DNA of 47,539 bases from Bacillota bacterium. Lineage in GTDB: Bacteria; Bacillota; Clostridia; Peptostreptococcales; Anaerovoracaceae. The stretch lies in contig JAETTD010000019.1 of NCBI GenBank assembly GCA_021769295.1, forward strand, positions 1 to 47,539, read 5' to 3'. The translations under genes were made by a program, and so were the position numbers. The notes under the pieces are model-generated. The model searched no databases. It saw only the letters and a program-made list of their open reading frames with translations, and was not told the origin of the DNA. Below, in pieces: positions 8,661 to 17,233 of the stretch. Each line of letters starts with the position of its first letter. The first letter of the stretch is position 1.

Positions 8661-9959
8661 ATGAATTCTGTTAATGGAACGACCGCAGAAGTTGTTAGAA
8701 AAATTCTTTCACTTTTGCCGGGCGTAGACTGCGGAGGCTTTGGCGGATGCGGCAAAAAGTCGTGTCAGGAATGTGCCGAAAGCATAGCCGCAGGCGAAAG
8801 CGTGGCATTATGCCCGGCCTTAGGGCAGGATAAAGTTGATGCCATAGCGGAAGTCATGGGAGTTCCGACTGTAGAAACAAAAGACGAAGTTGCTTATGTA
8901 TTCTGCAGTGGAAGCGCTGCGGGAAAAGCAAGGTTTTCAGGATGCAAGAGCTGCAAAGAAGCTGTTGAATCCGGTTTTAAGCGCGGCGAATGTAAAGACG
9001 GATGCGTGGGAGTAGGCTCGTGCATTGATATGTGTAAATTTGATGCGATGAAGCTTGTAGACGGCAAAGTCGTAATAGACAGAGACAAATGTACGGGATG
9101 CGGAGCATGCGCCAATGCTGAAGGATGCCCTCAGAACCTGATTCGTATGGTTCCGAGAGACGCTACCAACTTTATTCCATGCTCTTCAACTGAAGAAGAC
9201 GATGAAAAGGTAAGAGAAATCTGCGGCTACGGCTGTATTTCCTGCGGAGAGTGCGAAAGAGCATGCCCTGAAGGAGCAGTATCAGTTGTAGATAATCACG
9301 CTGTTATAGACTACGACAAGTGCGTAGGATGCGTTGCCTGTGCAGTAAAATGCAGAAAGAAAATAATAGTAGACACCTTCCACGACCTGACAAAGGTTAA
9401 GGAAAAGGTTGCCTTTGTAAAGTGCAGCGGAGGCTATAAGGCTTCAGAACTTTACAAGAAGCTTGGAATAGAAACCTGCGAGGAAGCTATCGAAAAGGTA
9501 AATCCAAAGGAAAACGAGCTGTGCACTACAGGATGCTGCGGACTCGGAAGCTGCACAAAGGTTTGCAGATACGACGCTATTCATGTTGTCAACGGAACAG
9601 CAGTTGTAGATCCGGAAAAGTGCGTAGGATGTAAAGATTGTACATACGCGTGTCCTAAACATATTATAACAATGGTGCCTTACAAGGGACAGAAACAGGT
9701 TCCTTGCAGTTCTACCGCAGATTATGAGGACAAGGCAAAAGTATGCTGGTCCGCTTGTATAGCCTGCGAGGACTGTATGAACAACTGTCCTAACGGCGCT
9801 ATCTATATGGAAGACAAACATGCTGTAGTAGACCCTGAAATTTGTGAGAACTGCAACGTTTGTCAGTACGTATGCTCAAGAAATATAATCAAGGAGATGG
9901 CAGTTCCCGAATACAACTATCTTCAGAGAGAAGCTCTTGGCATCAGGGAAGGAGAGTGA
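8661..9959 (+). CDS. RnfB-like polyferredoxin (4Fe-4S electron carrier)
   Basis: A 432-residue soluble iron-sulfur protein. Residues ~18-55 form a four-cysteine FeS domain like that of RnfB (CGGFGGCGKKSC then CP at 51-52). After it come two copies of a ~160-residue module (~78-236 and ~250-408). Each has a CxxGCxGxGSCxxxC motif, a CxGCxxC ferredoxin motif, a PCSS segment, and two further CxxCxxCxxxC motifs. In all, eight cluster-type motifs follow the FeS domain. There is no N-terminal membrane helix as in true RnfB, and no other Rnf subunits lie nearby. Pyruvate:ferredoxin oxidoreductase starts five bases after its stop, so it probably takes electrons from that enzyme; this is inference. Confidence 0.88.
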   Translation: MNSVNGTTAEVVRKILSLLPGVDCGGFGGCGKKSCQECAESIAAGESVALCPALGQDKVDAIAEVMGVPTVETKDEVAYVFCSGSAAGKARFSGCKSCKEAVESGFKRGECKDGCVGVGSCIDMCKFDAMKLVDGKVVIDRDKCTGCGACANAEGCPQNLIRMVPRDATNFIPCSSTEEDDEKVREICGYGCISCGECERACPEGAVSVVDNHAVIDYDKCVGCVACAVKCRKKIIVDTFHDLTKVKEKVAFVKCSGGYKASELYKKLGIETCEEAIEKVNPKENELCTTGCCGLGSCTKVCRYDAIHVVNGTAVVDPEKCVGCKDCTYACPKHIITMVPYKGQKQVPCSSTADYEDKAKVCWSACIACEDCMNNCPNGAIYMEDKHAVVDPEICENCNVCQYVCSRNIIKEMAVPEYNYLQREALGIREGE

Positions 9960-9964
9960 TTACA

Positions 9965-12900
9965 GTGAGAAAATTAAAGACAATGGACGGAAACACAGCG
10001 GCCGCTCACGTAGCATACGCATTCTCTGAGGTTGCGGCAATCTACCCTATAACACCATCCTCACCGATGGCAGAGAGTATGGACGAATGGGTTTCCCAGG
10101 ACAGAAAAAATATATTCGGAGAAAAAGTAAGAATCGTAGAGATGCAGTCTGAAGGAGGAGCAGCAGGAGCTGTTCACGGTTCCATAGCAGCCGGTTCATA
10201 TACTTCGACATTTACGGCTTCACAGGGCCTGCTTCTCATGATTCCTAACATGTATAAGCTGGCAGGAGAACAGACTCCTACAGTATTCCACGTTGCAGCA
10301 AGAGCGCTGGCTACACACGCTCTTTCCATTTTCGGAGACCATTCCGACGTTATGGGTTGTCGTCAGACAGGCTTTGCAATGCTGGCTTCAAACAGCGTAC
10401 AGCAGGTTATGGATTTGGCTGCGGTTGCTCACCTTGCAACTATAGCAGGAAAGCTTCCGATGCTTCACTTCTTTGACGGATTCAGAACATCCCACGAAAA
10501 TCAGAAGATTGAAATCTGGGATTACGATGAACTGAAAGAAATGGTTGACTGGGATGCGGTAAAAGCATTTAAAGACAGAGCCCTTCATCCTAATCACCCT
10601 CACAGCATGGGTTCTGCAGAACAGCCGGAAACTTTCTTCCAGCACAGAGAGGCATGTAACCCTGCATATATAGAGACAGCAGACATCATAGCTGAATACA
10701 TGGACAAGGTAAACGCTAAAATAGGCACCGATTACAAGCCGTTCAACTACTACGGCGATCCTGAGGCTACAGATATTATCGTAGCTATGGGTTCAGTATG
10801 CGACGCTGCAGAAGAGGTTATAGACTATCTGAGAGGCAAAGGCAAGAAGGTTGGTATCGTAGAAGTTCATCTCTACAGACCTTTCTCCCAGAAGTATCTG
10901 CTTCAGGCTATTCCTGAAAGCGTAAAGAGAATCGCTGTTTTGGACAGAACAAAGGAACCGGGCGGCGTTGGAGAACCGCTTTATCTTGACCTGATTTCCG
11001 CACTCAGAGGAACTGCCTTTGAAAGCGCTCTTATCGTCGGCGGACGTTACGGCCTCGGTTCAAAGGATACTCAGCCGGGAGACATTCTGGCAGTTTACGA
11101 AAATCTGTGGTCAGACTCTCCTAAGAAAGAGTTTACAATCTCTATCAACGACGACGTTACAAATCTGTCACTGACTCCTTCAGAATATCCTGACGTTGCC
11201 CCTAAGGGAACGAAGGCATGTAAATTCTGGGGTCTTGGCGCAGACGGTACCGTAGGAGCCAACAAGAACAGCGTTAAGATCATAGGCGACCATACCGATA
11301 AAAAGGTACAGGCATACTTCCAGTACGACTCCAAGAAGTCAGGCGGCGTTACCATTTCCCACCTGAGATTCGGAGACGAACCTATCAAGTCCACCTACTA
11401 TGTAAAACAGGCTGACTTCGTAGCATGTCACAATTCAGCATATCTTAACAGATACGAAATGGTTGAGGACGTTAAACCAGGCGGATTCTTCCTTCTGAAC
11501 TGCGTATGGAGCGACGAAGAACTTGAAGAACATCTGCCTGCAAAGGTAAAGAGATATATAGCCAAGAACAATGTACAGTTCTATACCTGCGACGCCGTTT
11601 CCATCGCAAAGGAAATCGGCCTTGGCGCAAGAAGAACCAACTCAGTTCTGCAGGCTGCATTCTTTAAGCTTGCAAACATAATTCCTATAGATGACGCCGT
11701 TACATACATGAAAGACGCTATCAAAAAGACCTACGGCAAGAAAGGTGAAAAGATTGTAAACATGAACCTGGCTGCTGTAGACGCAGGCGTTAACCATGTT
11801 CACAAGGTAGAAGTACCTGCATCATGGGCAGACGCTCCTGATGACGCTCCGGCAGAAAAGCTAATAGGCCGCGATAAGCTCCATACAGAGTACCTGAACA
11901 ATGTACTTGTTCCTACCAACACATTGACAGGAGATTACGTTCCTGTTTCAACCTTTGTGGACACTGCTAACGGTATGATTCCTGCAGGAACAGCCGCTTA
12001 CGAAAAGCGCGGTATAGCAGCAGATATTCCTAAATGGGATATGGCTAACTGCATGCAGTGTAACTGGTGTTCATACGTTTGTCCTCACGGCGTAATCAGA
12101 CCGTTCGTAATGGACGAAGCTGAAGCAGAGCCTGTTAAGGATACGGTTCTCCCTATGAAGGGCGCAAAGGGCAAATACTTTACTCTGGGAATTTCAGCTC
12201 TTGACTGCACAGGCTGCGGTTCATGCGCAGACGTTTGTCCTGCAAGAAAGAAAGCTCTTCAGATGCAGGATGCAGAGGACGAATACGTAAACGCTCAGCA
12301 GGAGAGATTCAACTACCTGTTCAACGATGTTACGGAAAAGGAAGTTCCTTTCAAAGAAGATACTATCAAGGGTTCCCAGTTCAAGCAGCCTCTTATGGAA
12401 TTCTCAGGAGCATGCCCTGGATGCGGCGAATCCCCTTATGCTAAGCTTGTAACTCAGCTCTTCGGAGACAGAATGTATATAGCCAACGCTACAGGATGTT
12501 CGTCAATTTGGGGATGTTCCGCACCTGCAACTCCTTATACTGTAAATAAGGAAGGCAAGGGTCCTGCATGGGCAAATTCCCTCTTTGAAGACAACGCTGA
12601 ATTCGGTCTCGGCATGGCTATATCCGTGCAGGCTCGCAGAAACGAGATGAAGAGCGCCGTTGAAAGGCTTGAGGAAACTTTAGGCGTTCCTGCCAAGGCA
12701 TGGCTTGCTACCATGGATGATCCTAAGCTTTCGGCAAAGACCGGCGAAGCTCTTGCAGAAGCCTGCCAGGCTCTTGCGGATTCCAATGAGGACGCTAAAT
12801 ATGTTGTAGATAACAAAGATATGCTTGTTAAACCTTCAATGTGGATATTCGGAGGAGACGGCTGGGCATACGATATAGGCTACGGCGGACTTGACCACGT

Positions 12901-13489
12901 TCTCGCTTCCGGCGAAAACGTAAACGTAATGGTATTCGATACCGAAGTTTACTCAAATACAGGCGGACAGTCCTCAAAGGCAACTCCAATCGGAGCAGTT
13001 GCAAAATTCGCAGCTTCCGGTAAGGCTGTTAAGAAGAAAGATCTGGCTCAGATTGCCATGGCTTACGGCTACGTATATGTAGCTCAGGTTGCCATGGGAG
13101 CAAACCCTGCTCAGACTCTCAAAGCCATCAAGGAAGCAGAAGCTTATGACGGACCTTCCCTGATTATTGCTTACGCTCCATGTATCAACCACGGCGTTAA
13201 GGCAGGTATGAATAAGTCCATGCTGGAAATGAAGAATGCCGTTCGTGCAGGATACTGGAACTTGCTGAGATATAATCCTGATTTGCAGAAGGAAGGCAAG
13301 AATCCGCTTTCAATAGACAGCGGCGAAGCTACAGAAAGCTACAGAGACTTCATCATGGGTGAAGTAAGATATAACTCACTTAAGCTTAAATTCCCTGAAA
13401 GAGCAGAAGAGCTCTTTGACAAGGCAGAGGAAATGGCTAAAGACAGATATGAGACATTGCTCAATCGCAAGAAGAGCATGGATAATTAG
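9965..13489 (+). CDS. nifJ: Pyruvate:ferredoxin (flavodoxin) oxidoreductase
   Basis: This enzyme oxidises pyruvate with CoA to acetyl-CoA and CO2, reducing ferredoxin. The 1174-residue single-chain form matches the family. The domain order is: pyrimidine-binding TPP domain (YPITPSSPMAESMDEW near residue 25), domain II, the gamma-type domain, two 4Fe-4S clusters (CMQCNWCSYVCPHG near residue 700 and CTGCGSCADVCP near 750), and the C-terminal TPP-pyrophosphate domain (GGDGWAYDIGYGGLDH and the VYSNTGGQSSK motif). The GTG at 9965 is used because AAGGAG sits ten bases upstream and the protein then begins RKLKTMDGNTAAAHVAYAF, as in homologues. The frame also opens upstream at 9860, inside the previous gene, and that start is rejected. 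Confidence 0.97.
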   Translation: MRKLKTMDGNTAAAHVAYAFSEVAAIYPITPSSPMAESMDEWVSQDRKNIFGEKVRIVEMQSEGGAAGAVHGSIAAGSYTSTFTASQGLLLMIPNMYKLAGEQTPTVFHVAARALATHALSIFGDHSDVMGCRQTGFAMLASNSVQQVMDLAAVAHLATIAGKLPMLHFFDGFRTSHENQKIEIWDYDELKEMVDWDAVKAFKDRALHPNHPHSMGSAEQPETFFQHREACNPAYIETADIIAEYMDKVNAKIGTDYKPFNYYGDPEATDIIVAMGSVCDAAEEVIDYLRGKGKKVGIVEVHLYRPFSQKYLLQAIPESVKRIAVLDRTKEPGGVGEPLYLDLISALRGTAFESALIVGGRYGLGSKDTQPGDILAVYENLWSDSPKKEFTISINDDVTNLSLTPSEYPDVAPKGTKACKFWGLGADGTVGANKNSVKIIGDHTDKKVQAYFQYDSKKSGGVTISHLRFGDEPIKSTYYVKQADFVACHNSAYLNRYEMVEDVKPGGFFLLNCVWSDEELEEHLPAKVKRYIAKNNVQFYTCDAVSIAKEIGLGARRTNSVLQAAFFKLANIIPIDDAVTYMKDAIKKTYGKKGEKIVNMNLAAVDAGVNHVHKVEVPASWADAPDDAPAEKLIGRDKLHTEYLNNVLVPTNTLTGDYVPVSTFVDTANGMIPAGTAAYEKRGIAADIPKWDMANCMQCNWCSYVCPHGVIRPFVMDEAEAEPVKDTVLPMKGAKGKYFTLGISALDCTGCGSCADVCPARKKALQMQDAEDEYVNAQQERFNYLFNDVTEKEVPFKEDTIKGSQFKQPLMEFSGACPGCGESPYAKLVTQLFGDRMYIANATGCSSIWGCSAPATPYTVNKEGKGPAWANSLFEDNAEFGLGMAISVQARRNEMKSAVERLEETLGVPAKAWLATMDDPKLSAKTGEALAEACQALADSNEDAKYVVDNKDMLVKPSMWIFGGDGWAYDIGYGGLDHVLASGENVNVMVFDTEVYSNTGGQSSKATPIGAVAKFAASGKAVKKKDLAQIAMAYGYVYVAQVAMGANPAQTLKAIKEAEAYDGPSLIIAYAPCINHGVKAGMNKSMLEMKNAVRAGYWNLLRYNPDLQKEGKNPLSIDSGEATESYRDFIMGEVRYNSLKLKFPERAEELFDKAEEMAKDRYETLLNRKKSMDN

Positions 13490-13507
13490 GAAAGGAGGAT
13501 GAGAAGT

Positions 13508-14362
13508 ATGAAAATGTTTGAAGTAACTTACAAAAGAAGACTTAATTCTAACATGGTGTGGCTCAAAATTTATGCGCCGCTGGTAGCAAGAAAAGCAAGA
13601 CCAGGCCAGTTCATCATCCTTCGTACCGATGAATACGGTGAGAGGATTCCTCTTACAATGGCAGGACATGACGAGAAGGACGGCACTATCGACCTGATAT
13701 ATGCTGCCGTAGGAAGAACTACCATGCTTATGGACCAGCTTGAAGTAGGCGACTGCTTTGCCGATATCGTAGGACCTCTCGGAAAGCCGACCCACATGGA
13801 CGGACTCAAGAGAGTCTGCGTAGTAGGCGGCGGTACAGGTAATGCCCTCGCATATCCTCTGGCTTGCGGTATGCACGCTCACGGCGTGGAAACCGTAATG
13901 ATTGAAGGATTTAAGAACAAAGATCTGGTTATCCTTGAAGATGAATTCAGAGCAGGAGTTGATGAACTCTACGTTATGACTGATGACGGCTCCTATGGAG
14001 AAAAGGGATTCACAACAGCCAAATTAGAGGAATTGATTCAGGCAGGAGAAAAATTTGACGAGGTAATCGCTGTAGGTCCTCCTATGATGATGAAATTTAC
14101 CTGCCAGATTGCAGAAAAGTACGGAATAAAATCCGTTGCTTCTCTGACAGCCTACATGATTGACGGAACCGGAATGTGCGGCGGATGCCGCTGCAATATC
14201 GGCGGAGAAGATAAATTTGTATGCGTAGACGGACCTGAATTTGACGGTTCTCTGGTTGACTGGGATGAGCTTATCAAGAGAAGCAATTACTATAAAGACC
14301 AGGAAGCAGAAGACAGGGCTCACGTTTGCCGCTTGACAGGAGGTGTTCGTTACCATGATTAA
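13508..14362 (+). CDS. nfnA: NfnA-like FAD/NAD-binding oxidoreductase subunit
   Basis: A 284-residue protein of the dihydroorotate dehydrogenase electron-transfer-subunit / sulfide dehydrogenase family. It has an N-terminal FAD-binding barrel, an NAD-binding segment (VCVVGGGTGNALAYPLA, ~residues 100-116) and a C-terminal [2Fe-2S] site (GMCGGCRCNIGGEDKFVC). In NfnAB this subunit binds NADH and [2Fe-2S], and the complex bifurcates electrons between NADPH, NAD+ and ferredoxin. The ATG at 13508 is chosen because AAAGGAGG ends nine bases upstream; the ATG at 13499 directly abuts that site. The next gene, which overlaps it by eight bases, is the matching large subunit, which favours NfnA over a pyrimidine or sulfide enzyme. 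Confidence 0.85.
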   Translation: MKMFEVTYKRRLNSNMVWLKIYAPLVARKARPGQFIILRTDEYGERIPLTMAGHDEKDGTIDLIYAAVGRTTMLMDQLEVGDCFADIVGPLGKPTHMDGLKRVCVVGGGTGNALAYPLACGMHAHGVETVMIEGFKNKDLVILEDEFRAGVDELYVMTDDGSYGEKGFTTAKLEELIQAGEKFDEVIAVGPPMMMKFTCQIAEKYGIKSVASLTAYMIDGTGMCGGCRCNIGGEDKFVCVDGPEFDGSLVDWDELIKRSNYYKDQEAEDRAHVCRLTGGVRYHD

Positions 14363-15743
14363 TTTAGTAAGAGAAAAAAATCCTATGCCGGAACAGGCTC
14401 CTGATATTCGTAATAAAAACTTCCTTGAGGTAGCCGAGGGCTATACGGAGGAAATGGCTGTAAATGAGGCTATGAGATGTCTCAAGTGCCGCAAGAAGCC
14501 TTGCATGTCAGGATGTCCTGTAATGGTTAAGATTCCTGATTTTATAGCTAAGGTAGCAGAAGGCGAATTTGAAGAAGCTTATCAGATTATAAGCGAAACA
14601 AGCTCCCTGCCTGCAATCTGCGGACGTGTATGTCCTCAGGAAAACCAGTGCGAAGGTAAGTGCGTTCATGGCAAAAAAGGCGAACCTGTTGCAATAGGCC
14701 GTCTTGAAAGATTCGTAGCCGACTGGCACGCTGCCAACTATGGCGATGAGGAAATCACTCCTGTAGAAGGAAACGGCCATAAGGTTGCCGTAATCGGAGC
14801 AGGCCCTGCAGGCCTTGCATGCGCAGGCGACCTGGTTAACAAAGGCTATGAAGTAACCGTATATGAGAGCTTGCATAAGACAGGCGGCGTACTGGTATAT
14901 GGTATTCCGCAGTTCCGTCTGCCTAAGGAAATCGTTGCGGCAGAAGTTGCAAAGCTTGAAGCTAAGGGAGTAAAATTCGTAACAGACGCTATCGTAGGAA
15001 GAGCTATTACCGTTGACGAGCTGATGGAAGAAGAGGGCTTTGAGTCCGTATTTATCGGAACAGGCGCAGGACTTCCTGCATTTATGAAGATACCGGGAGA
15101 AAACCTTCTGGGAGTTTGCTCAGCCAACGAATACCTGACTCGTATCAATCTGATGAAGGCATACCTTCCTGAGTATGATACTCCTATTCAATACGCTAAA
15201 AATATTGCTGTAGTCGGCGGCGGCAACGTTGCAATGGACGCAGCAAGATGCGCTAAGCGTATGGGCGCTGAAAACGTGTATATCATCTACCGTCGTTCTG
15301 CGGAAGAAATTCCTGCAAGAGCAGAAGAGATACATCACGCTGTTGAAGAAGGCATTGATTTCAGATATCTGACCAATCCTGTAGCTGTTAAAGGCACAGA
15401 GGACGGACACGTATGCGGAATCGAATGTGTTAAGATGGAACTGGGCGAGCCTGACGCTTCCGGAAGAAGAAGACCTGTTGAAATCAAGGGTTCAAACTTC
15501 ATTCTGGATGTTGACTGCGTAATAATGGCAATAGGTACCAAGCTCAACACCCTTATCTTGGATACTACCAATGAACTTGCAGCAAACAGCAAGGGCGGTA
15601 TCGGAACAGATGCCGGTGCAGCTACCAACCGTCCGGGAATCTTTGCAGGCGGCGACGCCGTAACAGGCGCGGCAACCGTAATCAAGGCGATGGGAGCCGG
15701 AAAAGTCGCAGCAGCAGGAATCGACGAATTTTTAAGTAAATAA
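14355..15743 (+). CDS. nfnB: NfnB-like / GltA-type NADPH oxidoreductase subunit
   Basis: A 462-residue flavoprotein related to the glutamate synthase small chain. Two 4Fe-4S cysteine groups are near the N terminus (CLKCRKKPCMSGCP and CGRVCPQENQCEGKC). Then come an FAD-binding GxGxxG (VIGAGPAGLACAGDL, ~residue 141), an NADPH-binding VVGGGNVAMDAARCAKRMG (~residue 285) and a terminal FAD motif (GIFAGGDAVTGAATV). The start at 14355 follows AGGAGGTG inside the end of nfnA, so the two are translationally coupled. With nfnA and the upstream oxidoreductase it would link ferredoxin, NADH and NADPH pools. The glutamate synthase large subunit is absent here, which argues against a role in glutamate synthesis. 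Confidence 0.87.
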   Translation: MINLVREKNPMPEQAPDIRNKNFLEVAEGYTEEMAVNEAMRCLKCRKKPCMSGCPVMVKIPDFIAKVAEGEFEEAYQIISETSSLPAICGRVCPQENQCEGKCVHGKKGEPVAIGRLERFVADWHAANYGDEEITPVEGNGHKVAVIGAGPAGLACAGDLVNKGYEVTVYESLHKTGGVLVYGIPQFRLPKEIVAAEVAKLEAKGVKFVTDAIVGRAITVDELMEEEGFESVFIGTGAGLPAFMKIPGENLLGVCSANEYLTRINLMKAYLPEYDTPIQYAKNIAVVGGGNVAMDAARCAKRMGAENVYIIYRRSAEEIPARAEEIHHAVEEGIDFRYLTNPVAVKGTEDGHVCGIECVKMELGEPDASGRRRPVEIKGSNFILDVDCVIMAIGTKLNTLILDTTNELAANSKGGIGTDAGAATNRPGIFAGGDAVTGAATVIKAMGAGKVAAAGIDEFLSK

Positions 15744-15749
15744 TCATTG

Positions 15750-15780
15750 GCGGGCGGCCACGGGCCGCCCGCTACTTTTA
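15750..15780 (+). terminator. Intrinsic terminator after nfnB
   Basis: A ten-pair G/C stem, GCGGGCGGCC (15750-15759) with GGCCGCCCGC (15763-15772), has a three-base loop and a weak T-rich tail (TACTTTTA). Confidence 0.75.
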
Positions 15781-15837
15781 TTGTCGCTATGGCAGAAATC
15801 CGGGAATCCGGGTCTGCTGCACAGCAAGCAGCAAGAA

Positions 15838-16058
15838 TGCCGTAAATTTGATATTTTCTTTGAATTGCGGCATTTTGACTGCGCTGATAAGGCTCAAATT
15901 GCCGTAAAGTTCGCAATTTCTTTTAAATGCGGCATTTTATAAGCCGCAGGAAGGGAAAAACTGCCGTAAATTTGAAATTTTTCTTAGTTTCCGGCATTTT
16001 GGAGGTAAATAAGGTGGCAAAAGTGCCGCAAATGGGAGATTTTCTTAAATTTGCGGCA
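15838..16058 (-). repeat. Repeat cluster B: four 35-bp TGCCG...CGGCA elements at exactly 62-bp spacing
   Basis: The units are at 15838-15872, 15900-15934, 15962-15996 and 16024-16058. All are 35 bp, with 27-bp intervals of unlike sequence. Read on the minus strand, their cores match clusters A and C (AAGAAAAT about bases 12-19, ATTT at 26-29), so this cluster is inverted relative to them. The last unit sits in a perfect 17-bp inverted repeat, GCAAAAGTGCCGCAAAT at 16017-16033 with its complement at 16049-16065. The cluster lies between the nfnB terminator and the DUF3793 promoter. Nothing coding is seen in 15744-16259. Confidence 0.88.
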
Positions 16059-16135
16059 CTTTTGCAATTCAGGCAGTTGCGGTGAAACCGTTCCAGCGTC
16101 TGCGAATATTTTTGTCAATAAATGCGAAAAATATG

Positions 16136-16164
16136 TTGACAAGGAGGACGGCAACTTGTATTAT
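16136..16164 (+). promoter_or_regulatory. Promoter of the DUF3793 gene
   Basis: TTGACA (16136-16141) and TATTAT (16159-16164) have a 17-bp spacer. Transcription would begin near 16171, just before the first iron-box-like palindrome. Confidence 0.8.
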
Positions 16165-16173
16165 ATGAATTAA

Positions 16174-16223
16174 GTTAGTTAAAACTAACCCGGTTTCAGG
16201 AGGACGAGTTAGCTAAATCTAAC
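16174..16223. promoter_or_regulatory. Two DtxR/IdeR-like operator palindromes
   Basis: GTTAGTTAAAACTAAC (16174-16189) and GTTAGCTAAATCTAAC (16208-16223) both fit TTAG-N6-CTAA, and their starts are 34 bp apart. The first begins at about +3 of the predicted transcript. The pattern resembles metal-dependent DtxR-family repressor boxes, so iron repression is likely but is inference. Confidence 0.6.
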
Positions 16224-16259
16224 CAAGGTACACAATAAACTTTACAGAGAGGATAAAGG

Positions 16260-16823
16260 ATGTCTGAAGAACTGGTTGTCAAACACTGTTCACCAACGCT
16301 TGCCGGCATAAAAACGGGAAATATATTTTCATGCAGATTTGAAGATGAGGATGATATGAAAACCTCCATACGAAGTCTGAATCGTATGCTTTTAAAAAAG
16401 GGAATAAGAATCCTGCCATTGAGGCATCAGAAAAAGAGAACGCTGCTTTACGTTTTCCGACCCGGATTTCTCGCAAAGGACCTGAGCAATGATATGGCCG
16501 GGCGCATATTGGAGGAAAGAGGATACACCTTGGAAACTCCTGAGAAATGCGTGGTAAGTCTTATAAAAAGATTGGAAGAATCAGCGGATTTTCCTCACGA
16601 AATAGGGCTGTTCCTCGGGTATCCGCCTGAAGATGTGTGCGGATTTATTGAAAATAAAGCGGAAGATTATAAATGCATCGGTTACTGGAAAGTATACGGA
16701 GACGAGGAAAAGGCGAAAGAAATCTTTGCAAAGTATAAAAAATGTACAGAAATTTATTGCGATTGCTTTAAGAAAGGTATCACACTTGATAAGCTTGCGG
16801 TAGAAAAAAAGAAGTTCAATTAA
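16260..16823 (+). CDS. DUF3793 family protein
   Basis: A 187-residue cytosolic protein without signal peptide or membrane segments. I recognise the DUF3793 pattern (SIRSLNRMLLKKGIRILPLRHQKKRTLLYVFRP in the first third, HEIGLFLGYPPEDVCGFIEN near residue 120). In clostridia such genes are often found near feoA/feoB or flavodoxin genes. The biochemical function is unknown. GAGAGGATAAAGG precedes the ATG. Two TTAG-N6-CTAA palindromes lie between promoter and start, which supports iron-dependent control. A cysteine-containing tail (KKCTEIYCDCFKKG) could bind metal but does not match a known motif. Confidence 0.8.
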   Translation: MSEELVVKHCSPTLAGIKTGNIFSCRFEDEDDMKTSIRSLNRMLLKKGIRILPLRHQKKRTLLYVFRPGFLAKDLSNDMAGRILEERGYTLETPEKCVVSLIKRLEESADFPHEIGLFLGYPPEDVCGFIENKAEDYKCIGYWKVYGDEEKAKEIFAKYKKCTEIYCDCFKKGITLDKLAVEKKKFN

Positions 16824-16859
16824 GTTCATATAATGCCAATTGATTTTTGACAGCCATGA

Positions 16860-16894
16860 AAAAGCCGGTGACCTATAGTATTTCACCGGCTTTT
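16860..16894. terminator. Bidirectional terminator between DUF3793 and the BFD-like gene
   Basis: AAAAGCCGGTGA (16860-16871) is the exact complement of TCACCGGCTTTT (16883-16894). It serves the two convergent genes on either side. Confidence 0.85.
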
Positions 16895-16906
16895 CGTGTC
16901 AGGAGT

Positions 16907-17092
16907 TTAGCGGGAACTGTCGATGATTTCCATTACAGTTTCCCGGCAGGCGCCGCAGACGTTGCCCATATTCATTTGTGCGCATACTTCCTTAAAGTCT
17001 GTGACTCCGCTTTCTTTGATAAAATCTTCTATTGCGCCTCTTGTTACATGTCTGCAAACGCATACTTCATATTCTCTTGAATTTTTATCCAT
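16907..17092 (-). CDS. BFD-like [2Fe-2S]-binding protein
   Basis: A 61-residue protein consisting only of the bacterioferritin-associated ferredoxin fold. CVCRHVTRG at residues 11-19 supplies the CxC pair, and CGACRETV at about 46-53 supplies the CxxC pair of a [2Fe-2S] cluster. Such domains carry electrons or regulate iron release, either alone or as parts of NasB/NirB-like enzymes. GGAGGTTGTT precedes the ATG. It converges on the probably iron-regulated DUF3793 gene, so a role in iron or electron handling is plausible. The partner is unknown. Confidence 0.88.
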   Translation of the reverse strand: MDKNSREYEVCVCRHVTRGAIEDFIKESGVTDFKEVCAQMNMGNVCGACRETVMEIIDSSR

Positions 17093-17233
17093 AACAACCT
17101 CCGTAACTTGATATTATAAATATACCACAGTCTGCCGTATAAAACAATTATAAGTGAAAGCTTTTAATTTACAGGACAAAGTGGTATAATCAACATGTTT
17201 AGAAATTTTAAAGAAAAGGGATGACAAAAGATT

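Noticed and set aside
8661-9959. True RnfB subunit of an Rnf complex
   Set aside because: The FeS domain matches RnfB, but there is no N-terminal membrane helix, the ferredoxin modules are duplicated, and no rnfCDGEA genes lie beside it.
13508-15743. Glutamate synthase or sulfide dehydrogenase assignment for the NfnA/NfnB pair
   Set aside because: No glutamate synthase large subunit is present, and the two-gene order beside PFOR fits NfnAB best; sulfide dehydrogenase-like activity cannot be excluded by sequence alone.
15838-16058. CRISPR array call for the 35-bp repeats with 27-bp intervals
   Set aside because: The sizes fit, but repeats within a cluster differ at many core positions, clusters hold only four units, no cas genes are present, and the same family occurs in three separate places in both orientations. 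Interval sequences pair with the repeat ends, unlike spacers.
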